Shown piece by piece: positions 35,781-43,425 of a DNA stretch of 64,000 nucleotides. Made by a program: the position numbers and the translations under genes. Source of the DNA: Candidatus Neomarinimicrobiota bacterium (GTDB lineage Bacteria; Fidelibacterota; Marinisomatia; Marinisomatales; S15-B10); the NCBI GenBank assembly GCA_036476315.1, contig JAZGBI010000098.1, positions 154,159-218,158 on the forward strand. Direction: 5' to 3'. The notes under the pieces are model-generated. The model was not told the DNA's origin. It saw nothing but the letters and a program-made list of their open reading frames with translations, and searched no databases. Within the stretch, counting starts at the first letter, position 1, and each line of letters starts with the position of its first letter.

Positions 35781-35806
35781 TGACCTGCACCCCAAGAGTT
35801 GCACCA
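35781..35806. repeat. IS3-end-like sequence
   Basis: TGACCTGCACCCCAAGAG followed by TTGCACCA resembles the terminal inverted repeats of IS3-family elements and the start of the sequence at 33209-33237. No transposase gene is near. With 33209-33237 it brackets the protease-like and dehalogenase genes. Confidence 0.35.
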
Positions 35807-35824
35807 TGACCATTAGACCGGAGG

Positions 35825-36352
35825 CTACCTCTGCTTCCGCTTTGCTTCCCACCTGTCCAGCCGGGTGAGGCCGCCACTTCACGTGTGTTCCGTGACGGGT
35901 TTGCCTCTCAAGCGCCCCACCAACTGGGGCACGGCGCGCATCTCTCAGCCAGGTACCGCAAGCACGGAGGCCACCACATATGAGATCCCAAGATAGCCCA
36001 GCACCAGTAGTAACTCGGTAGCAATTATCATCGTGACGATCTCTGCCCACCAGACACCGTTGATCAGGTAGTCGCCCAGGCTGCTCAACACCAGCAACCC
36101 AACCAAGCCGTAGCGCGGCCATTGTCCGAAGTCACGCCCGAAGCCGATGTTCACTACTTCATTTACAAGCCATAAGGTGAAGGCAAGTCCGATCCAGAGG
36201 GGTATGTTGCCGATGCTGATTACCCCACCGGGGCGAAGCGCAGTCAGTGGGCTGATGAGGAACAGAATCACCAGGCCCGAGATTAGGCGCAACCCCCGCC
36301 CGATGAGGCCGGGCCGAAAAAAGGTCCCTGCTTGCTGCAGTTCAAGAGCCAT
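35825..36352 (-). CDS. Membrane selenoprotein with two in-frame TGA codons
   Basis: From ATG 36352 to TAG 35825 the minus-strand frame is interrupted only by TGA at 35947-35945 (codon 136) and 35881-35879 (codon 158). Product 175 residues: four membrane segments (LRLISGLVILFLISPLTAL, LWIGLAFTLWLVNEVVNIG, YGLVGLLVLSSLGDYLI, IIATELLLVLGYLGISYVVASV), then a cytosolic or periplasmic tail VPG-Sec-EMRAVPQLVGRL...TEHT-Sec-SGGLTRLDRWEAKRKQR. The tail keeps a protein-like pattern through both TGAs. As I recall, relatives carry Cys at both places (GCEMR and EHxCPG), but no alignment could be run. Each TGA has a hairpin with SECIS geometry: loops begin 20 and 16 nt downstream with G in position two. GGAG lies ten bases before the ATG. 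Family and function unknown; two Sec about 22 residues apart could form a redox pair or bind a metal. Confidence 0.8.
35848..35869 (-). promoter_or_regulatory. Candidate SECIS hairpin for the second TGA (codon 158)
   Basis: On the minus strand CTCACC pairs with GGTGGG (six pairs, one wobble) around the ten-base loop CGGCTGGACA. The loop begins 16 nt after the TGA, at the lower limit of the usual range, with G at its second position. Confidence 0.55.
35912..35932 (-). promoter_or_regulatory. Candidate SECIS hairpin for the first TGA (codon 136)
   Basis: On the minus strand GTGCCCC pairs with GGGGCGC (seven pairs, one wobble) around the seven-base loop AGTTGGT. The loop begins 20 nt after the TGA and has G at its second position. 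Confidence 0.7.
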
Positions 36353-36670
36353 GGTAGCGGGACTCCAATGTGCCCTTGCGGCGCGAAAGGTACAATCGGA
36401 AGCTGGTCTCGGACAGGGCGGTCGGCTTAGCACATCGCTCGAGCGGATGCTCAAACAGCGCGCAAAAAAGGCGATTGGATTCGAACAAGTTGATGCTGGA
36501 TAATAGTTGAAGCAAGCGTCGGGCGCTGCTCAGCTCGGAGCCGTTAGTTTCCATACTACCACGTGGTCAAAGGGTTTGGTCTGAAATTAGGAGAAACCTA
36601 TTGTGAGCGTCAACTTTCATTTGTCTTGGCTTTTTGAGTTTCAAGCGGAGGGTTGTAAATTTCTTCCGTA
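36353..36670. other. Intergenic region, no gene recognised
   Basis: 318 bp between the divergent membrane selenoprotein gene and the beta-helix surface protein gene. No ORF here resembles a known protein and no clear promoter or terminator was found. It presumably contains both promoters. Confidence 0.4.
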
Positions 36671-38818
36671 ATGTTTTCCAGGCGCGCAAATAACGGTTTG
36701 TACACAGCATTCGCGTTTCTCTGCACCTCAGCATCCATGGCCTCCACAATTAGGGTTCCACAGGATCAACTGACGATTCAGGAAGGGATCGACAGTTCAA
36801 TTGATGGGGATACGGTGTTGGTAGATACCGGGAGATATGTGGAGAATATCAATTTTAATGGGAAGAACATTGTGGTGGCGAGTCTGTTGCTGGTAACAGG
36901 CGACACGTCCCATATCTCCCAGACCGTGATCGATGGAAGCAATGGGGCCAGCACGGTAACGTTCGAGAGCGGGGAGGATTCATCCGCGGTCCTAAGAGGG
37001 TTTCATATCACCAATGGGAAAGGGGCAGAAGTTAATAACCAGTATTATGGTGGTGGAATTTCGGTCATTAATTCTTCCGGTCCCCGTTTGGTCAGTCTGC
37101 TGATCAGTGACAATGCAACAGACTATATAGGCGGCGGGATACTTTGTGAGGATGCCGCACCAAAGTTGACAGATGTGACGCTTAGCCGTAATGTGGCCTA
37201 TTATGACGGTGGTGGGATTTACTGTAGTAATTCCGTCGTTAGTCTCGGGGATGTGGAGGTGAGGCATAATACGGCTGACCTGGGAGGTGGGATTTATTGT
37301 GATAATTCCGAGTTGAGTTTGTCCAATGCGACTTTTTGGGGGAACAGTGCCTCAGCGGGAGGCGGGATCTACTTTCTTTCATCTAATTCCACGTTGGAGA
37401 ACGTGAAACTGAGGGACAATTCGGCTGAACGGGGTGGGGGAATCTTCTGGGTTGATTCGAATCCCGTCTTTGATTCCCTACATAGATGCAATATTTACTC
37501 GAATCACGCTAACGTGGGCAGCGACCTATACGCCTATGAACCGCCTGTCATTCCGGTAGTGGTGGACACTTTCACGGTCATGAATCCCACCAGCTATCAC
37601 GCATTCTTCCGGAACAATTTCACGTTTGATATCCTCCATGCCAAGATAGAACAGGTCGAATCCGATTTATATGTGAGCCCGGATGGAGATGATACTCATA
37701 ACGGTCTATCCCCATCGAGTCCTTTGAAGACCCTGTCGTATGCCCTTTCGATCATTCTGGCCGAAGATCGGCATCCTCACACAATATTCCTCGATCAAGG
37801 GACCTACAGCCCTTCCACCACAGGAGAAGCCTTTCCCCTGAGTGTGCCAGGTTTTGTCTCACTGTCGGGGGAATCTACAGACGATGTCGTTCTAGACGCT
37901 GAGGGAGAGAGTGGGGTGATAAATTTGGGTCAGGCTGAAGGGGTTCGCCTTGAAAATCTTACTGTCACGGGTGGTTCTGCCGTGGTTGGAGGAGGGATAT
38001 ACAGTAGTTCATCCAGTCCAGAATTGGTTAATGTCACAGTGAGTGGGAATGTGGCTCATTATCTGGGTGGCGGGATATATTGTACAGATTCCAGTCCAAT
38101 TTTGGTGAATGTTACGATGAGCGGCAATGTGGCTGATTACGGAGGCGGGATTTATTGTACCAATAATTCCAGTCCGGTAATTGCGAATAGCATTCTGTGG
38201 GATGATTTCCCCGAGGAAATCAACTTTTTTGCCTTCGGGGCTGAAAATGACGTGGCGATCTTCTACAGTGATCTTCAGGGTGGAGAGAATGGAATTGTTA
38301 CGAATGAGAACGGATCGGCAAACTGGGTTTCGGGCAATATCATGGCAGACCCCTTGTTTGCAGACCCTGATGGCGGTGATTTCCACCTCCAGGAAACTTC
38401 CCCCTGCATCGATGCCGGCACAGCGTTCCTGGTTTTGGAAGGGGACACACTGGTACTTCTGCCGGATACTGCTTACGAGGGCAGCGCCCCTGACATGGGG
38501 GCGTTTGAATCACCCCAACACCCCGTGGGCGCTGTAACAGAGGGGACCTTACCCGCCGAATTTGCTCTCTACCAGAACTACCCCAACCCTTTCAATGCTA
38601 TCACCACGATTGAGTTATCGGTTCCCAAGAAGCGCCGGGTCGTGCTCACGGTTTACGATCTCTTGGGAAGAGAAGTCAAGACGATTCTGAACCGGCCCAT
38701 GGAGGCAGGACAGCACGAACTTCGGTGGAACGCAAGCGAAGTCCAGTCCGGCATCTATTTGGTGAGGATGCAGGCCGGGGATTTTATCCGGACTCGCAAG
38801 GTAACCTTGCTTCGCTAG
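36671..38818 (+). CDS. T9SS-secreted right-handed beta-helix protein
   Basis: 715 residues with a signal peptide (YTAFAFLCTSASMAS). Repeated parallel beta-helix rungs occupy 37.0-37.5 and 37.95-38.2 kb, each with a GGGIYC-type turn (DYIGGGILCED, YYDGGGIYCSN, DLGGGIYCDN, DYGGGIYCTN). Between them is a DUF1565-like start (DLYVSPDGDDTHNGLSPSSP with LKTLSYAL). The C-terminus is a T9SS type A sorting domain (FALYQNYPNPFNAITTIEL, then SGIYLVRMQAGDF). Beta-helix proteins of this kind often bind or cut polysaccharides, but no catalytic residues can be named. Expected at the cell surface. Confidence 0.87.
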   Translation: MFSRRANNGLYTAFAFLCTSASMASTIRVPQDQLTIQEGIDSSIDGDTVLVDTGRYVENINFNGKNIVVASLLLVTGDTSHISQTVIDGSNGASTVTFESGEDSSAVLRGFHITNGKGAEVNNQYYGGGISVINSSGPRLVSLLISDNATDYIGGGILCEDAAPKLTDVTLSRNVAYYDGGGIYCSNSVVSLGDVEVRHNTADLGGGIYCDNSELSLSNATFWGNSASAGGGIYFLSSNSTLENVKLRDNSAERGGGIFWVDSNPVFDSLHRCNIYSNHANVGSDLYAYEPPVIPVVVDTFTVMNPTSYHAFFRNNFTFDILHAKIEQVESDLYVSPDGDDTHNGLSPSSPLKTLSYALSIILAEDRHPHTIFLDQGTYSPSTTGEAFPLSVPGFVSLSGESTDDVVLDAEGESGVINLGQAEGVRLENLTVTGGSAVVGGGIYSSSSSPELVNVTVSGNVAHYLGGGIYCTDSSPILVNVTMSGNVADYGGGIYCTNNSSPVIANSILWDDFPEEINFFAFGAENDVAIFYSDLQGGENGIVTNENGSANWVSGNIMADPLFADPDGGDFHLQETSPCIDAGTAFLVLEGDTLVLLPDTAYEGSAPDMGAFESPQHPVGAVTEGTLPAEFALYQNYPNPFNAITTIELSVPKKRRVVLTVYDLLGREVKTILNRPMEAGQHELRWNASEVQSGIYLVRMQAGDFIRTRKVTLLR

Positions 38819-38912
38819 ACGTCATTTTCCGTGGCCCTCAAGAAGAGAGTGGAACTGGCAAATGATTAACGTTGATTGTCCCGACATATCGTTGCTTGAT
38901 AACTAACTACGT

Positions 38913-38931
38913 CTGACGGGGAATTCGTCAG
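38913..38931. other. Hairpin in the gap before the small selenoprotein gene
   Basis: CTGACG-GGGAATT-CGTCAG is a perfect 6-bp stem with a 7-nt loop, 95 bp after the beta-helix protein gene. It has no T-tract, so a terminator role is doubtful. The rest of 38819-39085 shows nothing recognisable. Confidence 0.3.
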
Positions 38932-39097
38932 CTCAGGTTTTCCTCGAAGTCCGGGCAACCGTTCTCCCCTGCGTTGCTTGACTCTGATCCCTTGAACACC
39001 TAAACTCACCTGTAAGCTGGGGGATCCTCTAGTTCACCGGGGCTTCTCTTACCTGTACAGAGAATTCGAATCTAATTATTGATAAAGAGGAGGAGCA

Positions 39098-39361
39098 ATG
39101 ATGGAAAGATTCTTGATTCAATCGCGCCACGACCCAGGCGACTGACTGATGATCTTGGACCAGGTTCTGGCACAAGGATATCTGACCCATTTTGATTGGG
39201 GATGCGAGAGTGAGAACCATTGCGGATGGGCGATAATAGAGGCGGAGGACGAAAGCCAGGCACGTATGGTTGTCCCCACGCTACTAAGGGGAAAAGCTGA
39301 GGTTTTCAGGGTGACAAAGTTCGCACGTGAGGACGTTGCGTCTATGCATAACGAACATTAG
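39098..39361 (+). CDS. Small selenoprotein of unknown function (87 aa)
   Basis: From ATG 39098 (or ATG 39101) to TAG 39359-39361 the frame is open except for TGA at 39143-39145, codon 16. Before it is MERFLIQSRHDPGD and after it LMILDQVLAQGYLTHFDWGC, GWAIIEAEDESQARMVVP, FLRGKA-like and FRVTKF. As I recall, similar small proteins read HTxEECLxxLDE at this point, so Sec would replace a conserved Cys; this needs an alignment. The decisive local evidence is the ribosome binding site: AGGAGGAG at 39088-39095 serves the ATGs upstream of the TGA, whereas ATG 39149 after it has none. A two-tier hairpin with SECIS geometry follows the TGA. Two further Cys (about residues 36 and 42) may be functional. 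No partner gene is evident. Confidence 0.85.
39154..39176 (+). promoter_or_regulatory. Candidate bacterial SECIS hairpin of the small selenoprotein gene
   Basis: An outer stem CTTG/CAAG and an inner stem CCAG/CTGG are separated by a 2x2 internal loop (GA/CA) and capped by the loop GTT. The loop begins 19 nt after the TGA and starts with G. Confidence 0.72.
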
Positions 39362-39411
39362 GGCGACAGAAGAAGATTCCCTGTCTGAATGATCATCGCC
39401 CCGATCTTTCG

Positions 39412-39624
39412 TTACTGACTAAGCCACACATAGATCATGTGTGTCCCCGCAAGAATCAGGAGAACACCCCACAGGAATCTCCTTGTGAGAATCTTTGGGT
39501 CTGTCTCAACAATGTGGTCGGTCAATCTCTCGATTCGTATGACGACCTTCGGGGCAATGATCAATAGAATGCCGAAAAGACCCACGAAGATTCCCGTAGC
39601 CAGGAAAAACATGTTAATTCTCAA
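39412..39624 (-). CDS. Small membrane protein, two transmembrane helices
   Basis: 70 residues: a first helix FFLATGIFVGLFGILLIIAP, a short charged loop (IRIERLTDHIVETDPKILTRRF) and a second helix LWGVLLILAGTHMIYVW. No family recognised. Codon usage and the clean two-helix layout support a real gene, but no strong ribosome binding site was verified. Confidence 0.5.
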   Translation of the reverse strand: MRINMFFLATGIFVGLFGILLIIAPKVVIRIERLTDHIVETDPKILTRRFLWGVLLILAGTHMIYVWLSQ

Positions 39625-40073
39625 CTGAATTCCTCAGGTCAATCTTGAGCCTGTCCACTACCCTCTGGTCTCAATTCTTTTGAAATCCGCTTCACCGTTT
39701 CGTAAGAGCCATCCAGGATCTCCAATGAGGTGTCTGTCTTCTGGATGAGATGACTCTTTTCGGGTACCAGGTCATGTCATTTCACGTCGTACTGGAAAAC
39801 TCGTACATGCGGAAGAAGAGTACAACATTTTGCAGAACTTTTCAATATCAATTCAGGTTTTATGCACTATATTAGGTCTCAATAGCATGGAGCGAACCAT
39901 CTCCTGATGGTTCAGCATCATCGGGAGATGATGCAGTCCACATTCAAGTGCAGTGTCGTGCTAAGAACTTAACTATTTGCAGGTTATTACCTGGGTGCGT
40001 TGCCGTTGCGGCAGGCAGGCGATGACTCGTTAACGAATTAACCCATGGTGCACTAGCCGCACCGGGAGGGATT
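39625..40073. other. 449-bp intergenic region with one long hairpin
   Basis: No gene is supported here. A two-part hairpin lies at 39898-39930: CATCTCC pairs with GGAGATG, and an inner GATG with CATC. On the minus strand 39639-39767 is an open 43-codon stretch that looks protein-like (LEILDGSYETVKRISKEL) but has no start codon, possibly a gene remnant. Confidence 0.35.
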
Positions 40074-40643
40074 TTGGAATTAAAACGAGCAGATGTTGTA
40101 CTCACCCGTGGCAGTTCATTTCTTAGCGCTCTCATCCGGTTCTTCACTCGAAGCATTGGGGAAAAACGGACAAAGGTCAATCACGCTGGCATTGTTGTGG
40201 AAGGCGGACCGGTGGAGGCGGCTGTTGTTGTAGAGGTCTTAAGTCGCGTGAAGCGCCACAAGCTGTGGGACCGGTACGGTCCTCCGGGCAAGTATTCAAT
40301 TGCGGTCTACCGGGAAAAGAATCTCTCCCGGGGCGAAGTCGAAACAATTGTCGGTGCGGCGGAAAGCTATGTTGGCCGCAAGTATGGCTACTTGAAGATT
40401 GTCGCTCACCTGTTGGATTGGCTGCTGCTGGGCGCCTATTTCTTTCGGCAAATTGCCAGAATGGACAAGTACCCGATCTGCTCCTGGCTGGTCGCCCACT
40501 CCTTTAGCAAAGGGGGTAAACATTTCGGAGTCCAACCTGGGGCAGCCAACCCTGATGACATCTGGGATTTTATCCAGGAGCATCCGGACATTTACGAAGA
40601 GATCCATCCCCTCAGACCGCTCGAAGTGACTGGTGACAAGTGA
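40074..40643 (+). CDS. Permuted papain-like hydrolase (YiiX/NlpC-P60-like)
   Basis: 189 residues. The permuted NlpC/P60 arrangement is suggested by an early GADVVLTRG-type strand (LKRADVVLTRGSSFLSALIRF), then VNHAGIVVEGG with the His, and a late catalytic Cys in YPICSWLVAHSF preceded by VGRKYGYLKIVAHLL. YiiX-like enzymes act on amide bonds, sometimes in lipids or cell walls; substrate unknown. No signal peptide. TTG 40074 follows GGGAGGG by only three or four bases, so the start is somewhat uncertain. Confidence 0.72.
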   Translation: MELKRADVVLTRGSSFLSALIRFFTRSIGEKRTKVNHAGIVVEGGPVEAAVVVEVLSRVKRHKLWDRYGPPGKYSIAVYREKNLSRGEVETIVGAAESYVGRKYGYLKIVAHLLDWLLLGAYFFRQIARMDKYPICSWLVAHSFSKGGKHFGVQPGAANPDDIWDFIQEHPDIYEEIHPLRPLEVTGDK

Positions 40644-40700
40644 CGCGTAACGAGTTACGAATCACGTCGGAGCGAAGCGCAGATCCCGATGAACATCGGG
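40640..40700. repeat. GCGTAACGAGTTACG word and CCCGATG hairpin
   Basis: Directly at the stop codon is GACGCGTAACGAGTTACGAA, close to the reverse complement of the words at 12110-12141. Then comes the perfect hairpin CCCGATG-AA-CATCGGG (40685-40700), 30 bp before the 3' end of tag. It has no T-tract. Confidence 0.45.
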
Positions 40701-40730
40701 GCATCACAAATTACGTCCGGAGAGGGCAGG

Positions 40731-41333
40731 CTAGGAGATCCGGGTGTAGCCATCAATGAGCTCTTGCCTTCGGAAGCAGTTCAATGTGTGATCGTTAACC
40801 ATTCCCGTAGCCTGCATGTGCGCATAGCAGATCGTGGATCCCACAAACTTGAACCCTCTCGGGCGGAGATCATCACTCAGCGAATCGGATTCGGGACTGG
40901 TTGCCGGGTAATCGGTCAAGGTTCTGATTTCATTCACAATGGGCTTGCCATCCACGAAACGCCAGACATAGGCATCGAAGCTGCCAAATTGATCCTGGAT
41001 GTCCAGAAACTTCTGGGCGTTGTTGATGGCCGCCCGCACCTTCAGCCGGTTGCGGATGATGCCGGGATTCCCCAGAAGTGACTCAACTTTCTTCTCGTCG
41101 TATCCGGCAACTTTTCTTGGATCGAAATCATCAAAAGCGATTCGGTAATTTTCCCGCTTCCGCAGCACGGTATACCAGCTCAGTCCTGCTTGTGCCGCTT
41201 CCAGGGTAAGAAACTCGAACAGGAGCCGGTCATCGTGAATGGGAACGCCCCATTCTCTGTCGTGGTAATGGACGAGATCTTCTTTGTCCAGGTCTACCCA
41301 GGGACACCGGGGTGGTTTATCCGTTTTGGCCAT
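40731..41333 (-). CDS. tag: DNA-3-methyladenine glycosylase I
   Basis: 200 residues, the usual size. Tag marks are RCPWVDLDKEDLVHYHDREWGVP at the start (zinc Cys and the substrate-pocket region), FEFLTLEAAQAGLSWYTVLRKRENYR, and the C-terminal FVGSTICYAHMQATGMVNDH that supplies further zinc ligands. It removes 3-methyladenine from alkylated DNA. Stands alone on the minus strand. Confidence 0.95.
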   Translation of the reverse strand: MAKTDKPPRCPWVDLDKEDLVHYHDREWGVPIHDDRLLFEFLTLEAAQAGLSWYTVLRKRENYRIAFDDFDPRKVAGYDEKKVESLLGNPGIIRNRLKVRAAINNAQKFLDIQDQFGSFDAYVWRFVDGKPIVNEIRTLTDYPATSPESDSLSDDLRPRGFKFVGSTICYAHMQATGMVNDHTLNCFRRQELIDGYTRIS

Positions 41334-41485
41334 CCTTCATGTTCGTTAACGTTACACGGTTAGTGGCTCTCTTCTCTTCAAACGCACCTATACAGCCTTT
41401 GCATGACTTTTAATCACCGACAGTAATTTAGGAAGCGTAAGGCCATTGTCAAGTCTGGAGTTGACAAATCATCAGCGGCAGTAGC

Positions 41486-41740
41486 CCCGCCGCTGGCGGG
41501 ATTTCCGCTGCGCTCCAACAGTAGGCAGGGGCCGCAAACCAATTAACCAATCACCAATCAACCAGTTACCCAGTCACCTAATCACGAGGTAGCAGTTGGC
41601 AGTAGGCAGTAGAAGATCCAAGAACCAAGAATCAAGAGAATAGACACCAGTAGGCAGTGGCAGCAAACCAGTTAACCAATCATCAATCAACCAGTTACCC
41701 AGTCCCCTAGTCCCCTAATCTCCCAGTCACCTAATGGACG
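41486..41740. repeat. Hairpin and long stretch of degenerate word repeats
   Basis: The 567-bp gap 41334-41900 has no gene. CCCGCC-GCT-GGCGGG forms a hairpin at 41486-41500. From 41536 to 41735 the DNA is a chain of imperfect words such as AACCAATTAACCAATCACC, CCAAGAACCAAGAATCAAGA and CAGTAGGCAGT, with two partial copies of the whole phrase (41536-41580 and 41665-41735). Confidence 0.6.
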
Positions 41741-41900
41741 AGGTCACGGCCCTGATAACTGACCCTGGAGAAAAACTTAGGACGAATGTCCAAACCATCT
41801 TTAATTTTTCGACTTTAGAAGACCTCTTTTGGGGTTTTCTTCGTGGAGCGGTGGTGATACCAAAGAAGAGAATCACAGCAAAAGGATTTGGACAAAAGTT

Positions 41901-43397
41901 ATGATGAACAGCCATATTCGTTTCCAGAGGGCGTCGATTTTTCTGGTTCTTCTTGTACTATGTTCTGGGGAGTTTGTCCATGGCAGGGATCTTTCCGACC
42001 CGCGGGACACCCACTTCACCTTGAAGCGGGCAATCGCTGTGGCCTTCGAAAACAGCCCCACTTTGAAAGAAGCCCGGCTCAACCTGACTATCGCTGACGA
42101 GCAGGTCCGGGAAGCATGGAGCAACGTGTTACCGCGGCTCTCGACTAATGCGTCCTATTCCCGAAGCATCATAGAACAGTCGATTTTCCTCCCGGCTGTT
42201 TTTTTTGACACCACCGCGAGCAGTGATGATCAGATCTCGGTGAAAGTGGGAGCCGACAACATCTGGGGGGCTGGCGTAACGCTGAGCCAGCCCCTGTTCC
42301 ACATGGCGGCTTTCATCGGCGTGGGCGCCGCAGGTCGGGTTCGGCAGCTGCAGTCAGAGATGTTGCGGGGAACCATTCAGCAGGTAATCACGCGGGTGCG
42401 CCAGGTCTACCTCAATGCACTGCTCAGTATTGAAGAAGTTCAATTGACTGAGAAAAGTTTGCAGCGTGTCCGCCAATCACGAGAAGAAGCCCAAGCCCTG
42501 AACCGTGCCGGGATGGTAAGCGACTATGATGTCCTGCGCCTGGAAGTCCAAGTGTCAAACCTGGAGTCACAGTTCCATCAGGCACAGATAAACCGGGACG
42601 CTGTCAGGCGCAACCTCCTTGTGGAGCTGGGACTCCCCCTTGAATTGGACATCACCCTTGAAGGTCGCCTCAGTGAACTGGACCTCCAGGAGGCGGCTCT
42701 CAACACACCAGGCAACCTGGTCCTTTTGCATCAGGCGGGCTTCAGCGATGATACCACCCCACAGTTTCAGCAGGTATACGAACGGGCGCTCCGGAACCGA
42801 AGTGATCTGCGGCAGATAGAGATCAATATCGCTCTGGAAGAAGCTCGTCTGGCGGCTCAGCGAGCGGAATACTTCCCTTCCCTATCGTTCTTTTACAATT
42901 ACAGCTTAACTGCGCAGGAAAACTTGGCCCCCGATTTTTTCGGTGAAAAAGCTAGCCAGCGGAGCGACTTTGCCATTGCCGGCATCAACGTGGAGGTACC
43001 TCTGTTCAGCGGCTTTGCACGGAATGCCCGGATACAGCAGCAGAGGGTCGTGGTGCGTCAGGGTGAAATTCGGCAACAGCAGCAACAGCAGCGGGCTGAA
43101 AGCCGTCTAAGAACTCTGCTGTCCAGTCTGGAGGGTGCGAGGTACCGTGCGGAAAGGCAGCGCCAGGCGCTGGAGCAGGCTCGACGGGGATACGAGATTG
43201 CCACCGCACAATATCGCACGGGAGTAGGTTCCCAGCTGCAGATCACCGATGCTGAAGTGGCCCTGCGCCAATCGGAATTCAACTACTCCCGGACCATGTT
43301 CGACTACCTGACGGTTCGCACACAGCTGGACGCCGCCGCGGGAACCGTGCCCGTAAGTCTGGACGAACTTGATTCTGACCTGAACACCCGCCACTAA
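41901..43397 (+). CDS. TolC-family outer-membrane efflux protein
   Basis: 498 residues with a signal peptide (ASIFLVLLVLCSGEFVHG). The body has the two coiled-coil repeats of outer membrane factors: TLKRAIAVAFENSPTLKEARLNLTIADEQV, long helices with heptads (LQRVRQSREEAQALNRAG) and the second repeat ALRNRSDLRQIEINIALEEARLAAQRAEYFPSL. It forms the outer-membrane exit duct. First gene of an efflux operon with the periplasmic adaptor (28 bp downstream) and the RND pump. Confidence 0.9.
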   Translation: MMNSHIRFQRASIFLVLLVLCSGEFVHGRDLSDPRDTHFTLKRAIAVAFENSPTLKEARLNLTIADEQVREAWSNVLPRLSTNASYSRSIIEQSIFLPAVFFDTTASSDDQISVKVGADNIWGAGVTLSQPLFHMAAFIGVGAAGRVRQLQSEMLRGTIQQVITRVRQVYLNALLSIEEVQLTEKSLQRVRQSREEAQALNRAGMVSDYDVLRLEVQVSNLESQFHQAQINRDAVRRNLLVELGLPLELDITLEGRLSELDLQEAALNTPGNLVLLHQAGFSDDTTPQFQQVYERALRNRSDLRQIEINIALEEARLAAQRAEYFPSLSFFYNYSLTAQENLAPDFFGEKASQRSDFAIAGINVEVPLFSGFARNARIQQQRVVVRQGEIRQQQQQQRAESRLRTLLSSLEGARYRAERQRQALEQARRGYEIATAQYRTGVGSQLQITDAEVALRQSEFNYSRTMFDYLTVRTQLDAAAGTVPVSLDELDSDLNTRH

Positions 43398-43425
43398 TGA
43401 GTTTAACCCAAGTCTGGAAGCAAAT

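Noticed and set aside
36342..36554. Minus-strand 70-codon frame upstream of the membrane selenoprotein
   Set aside because: It overlaps the start of the better-supported gene in another frame and resembles no known domain.
39639..39776. Minus-strand frame with a TGA then a protein-like peptide ending LRPEGSGQAQD, considered as a further selenoprotein
   Set aside because: The only hairpin after the TGA (ATGAC/GTCAT) has a 16-nt loop and does not meet SECIS geometry. The upstream part has no start codon and no similarity.
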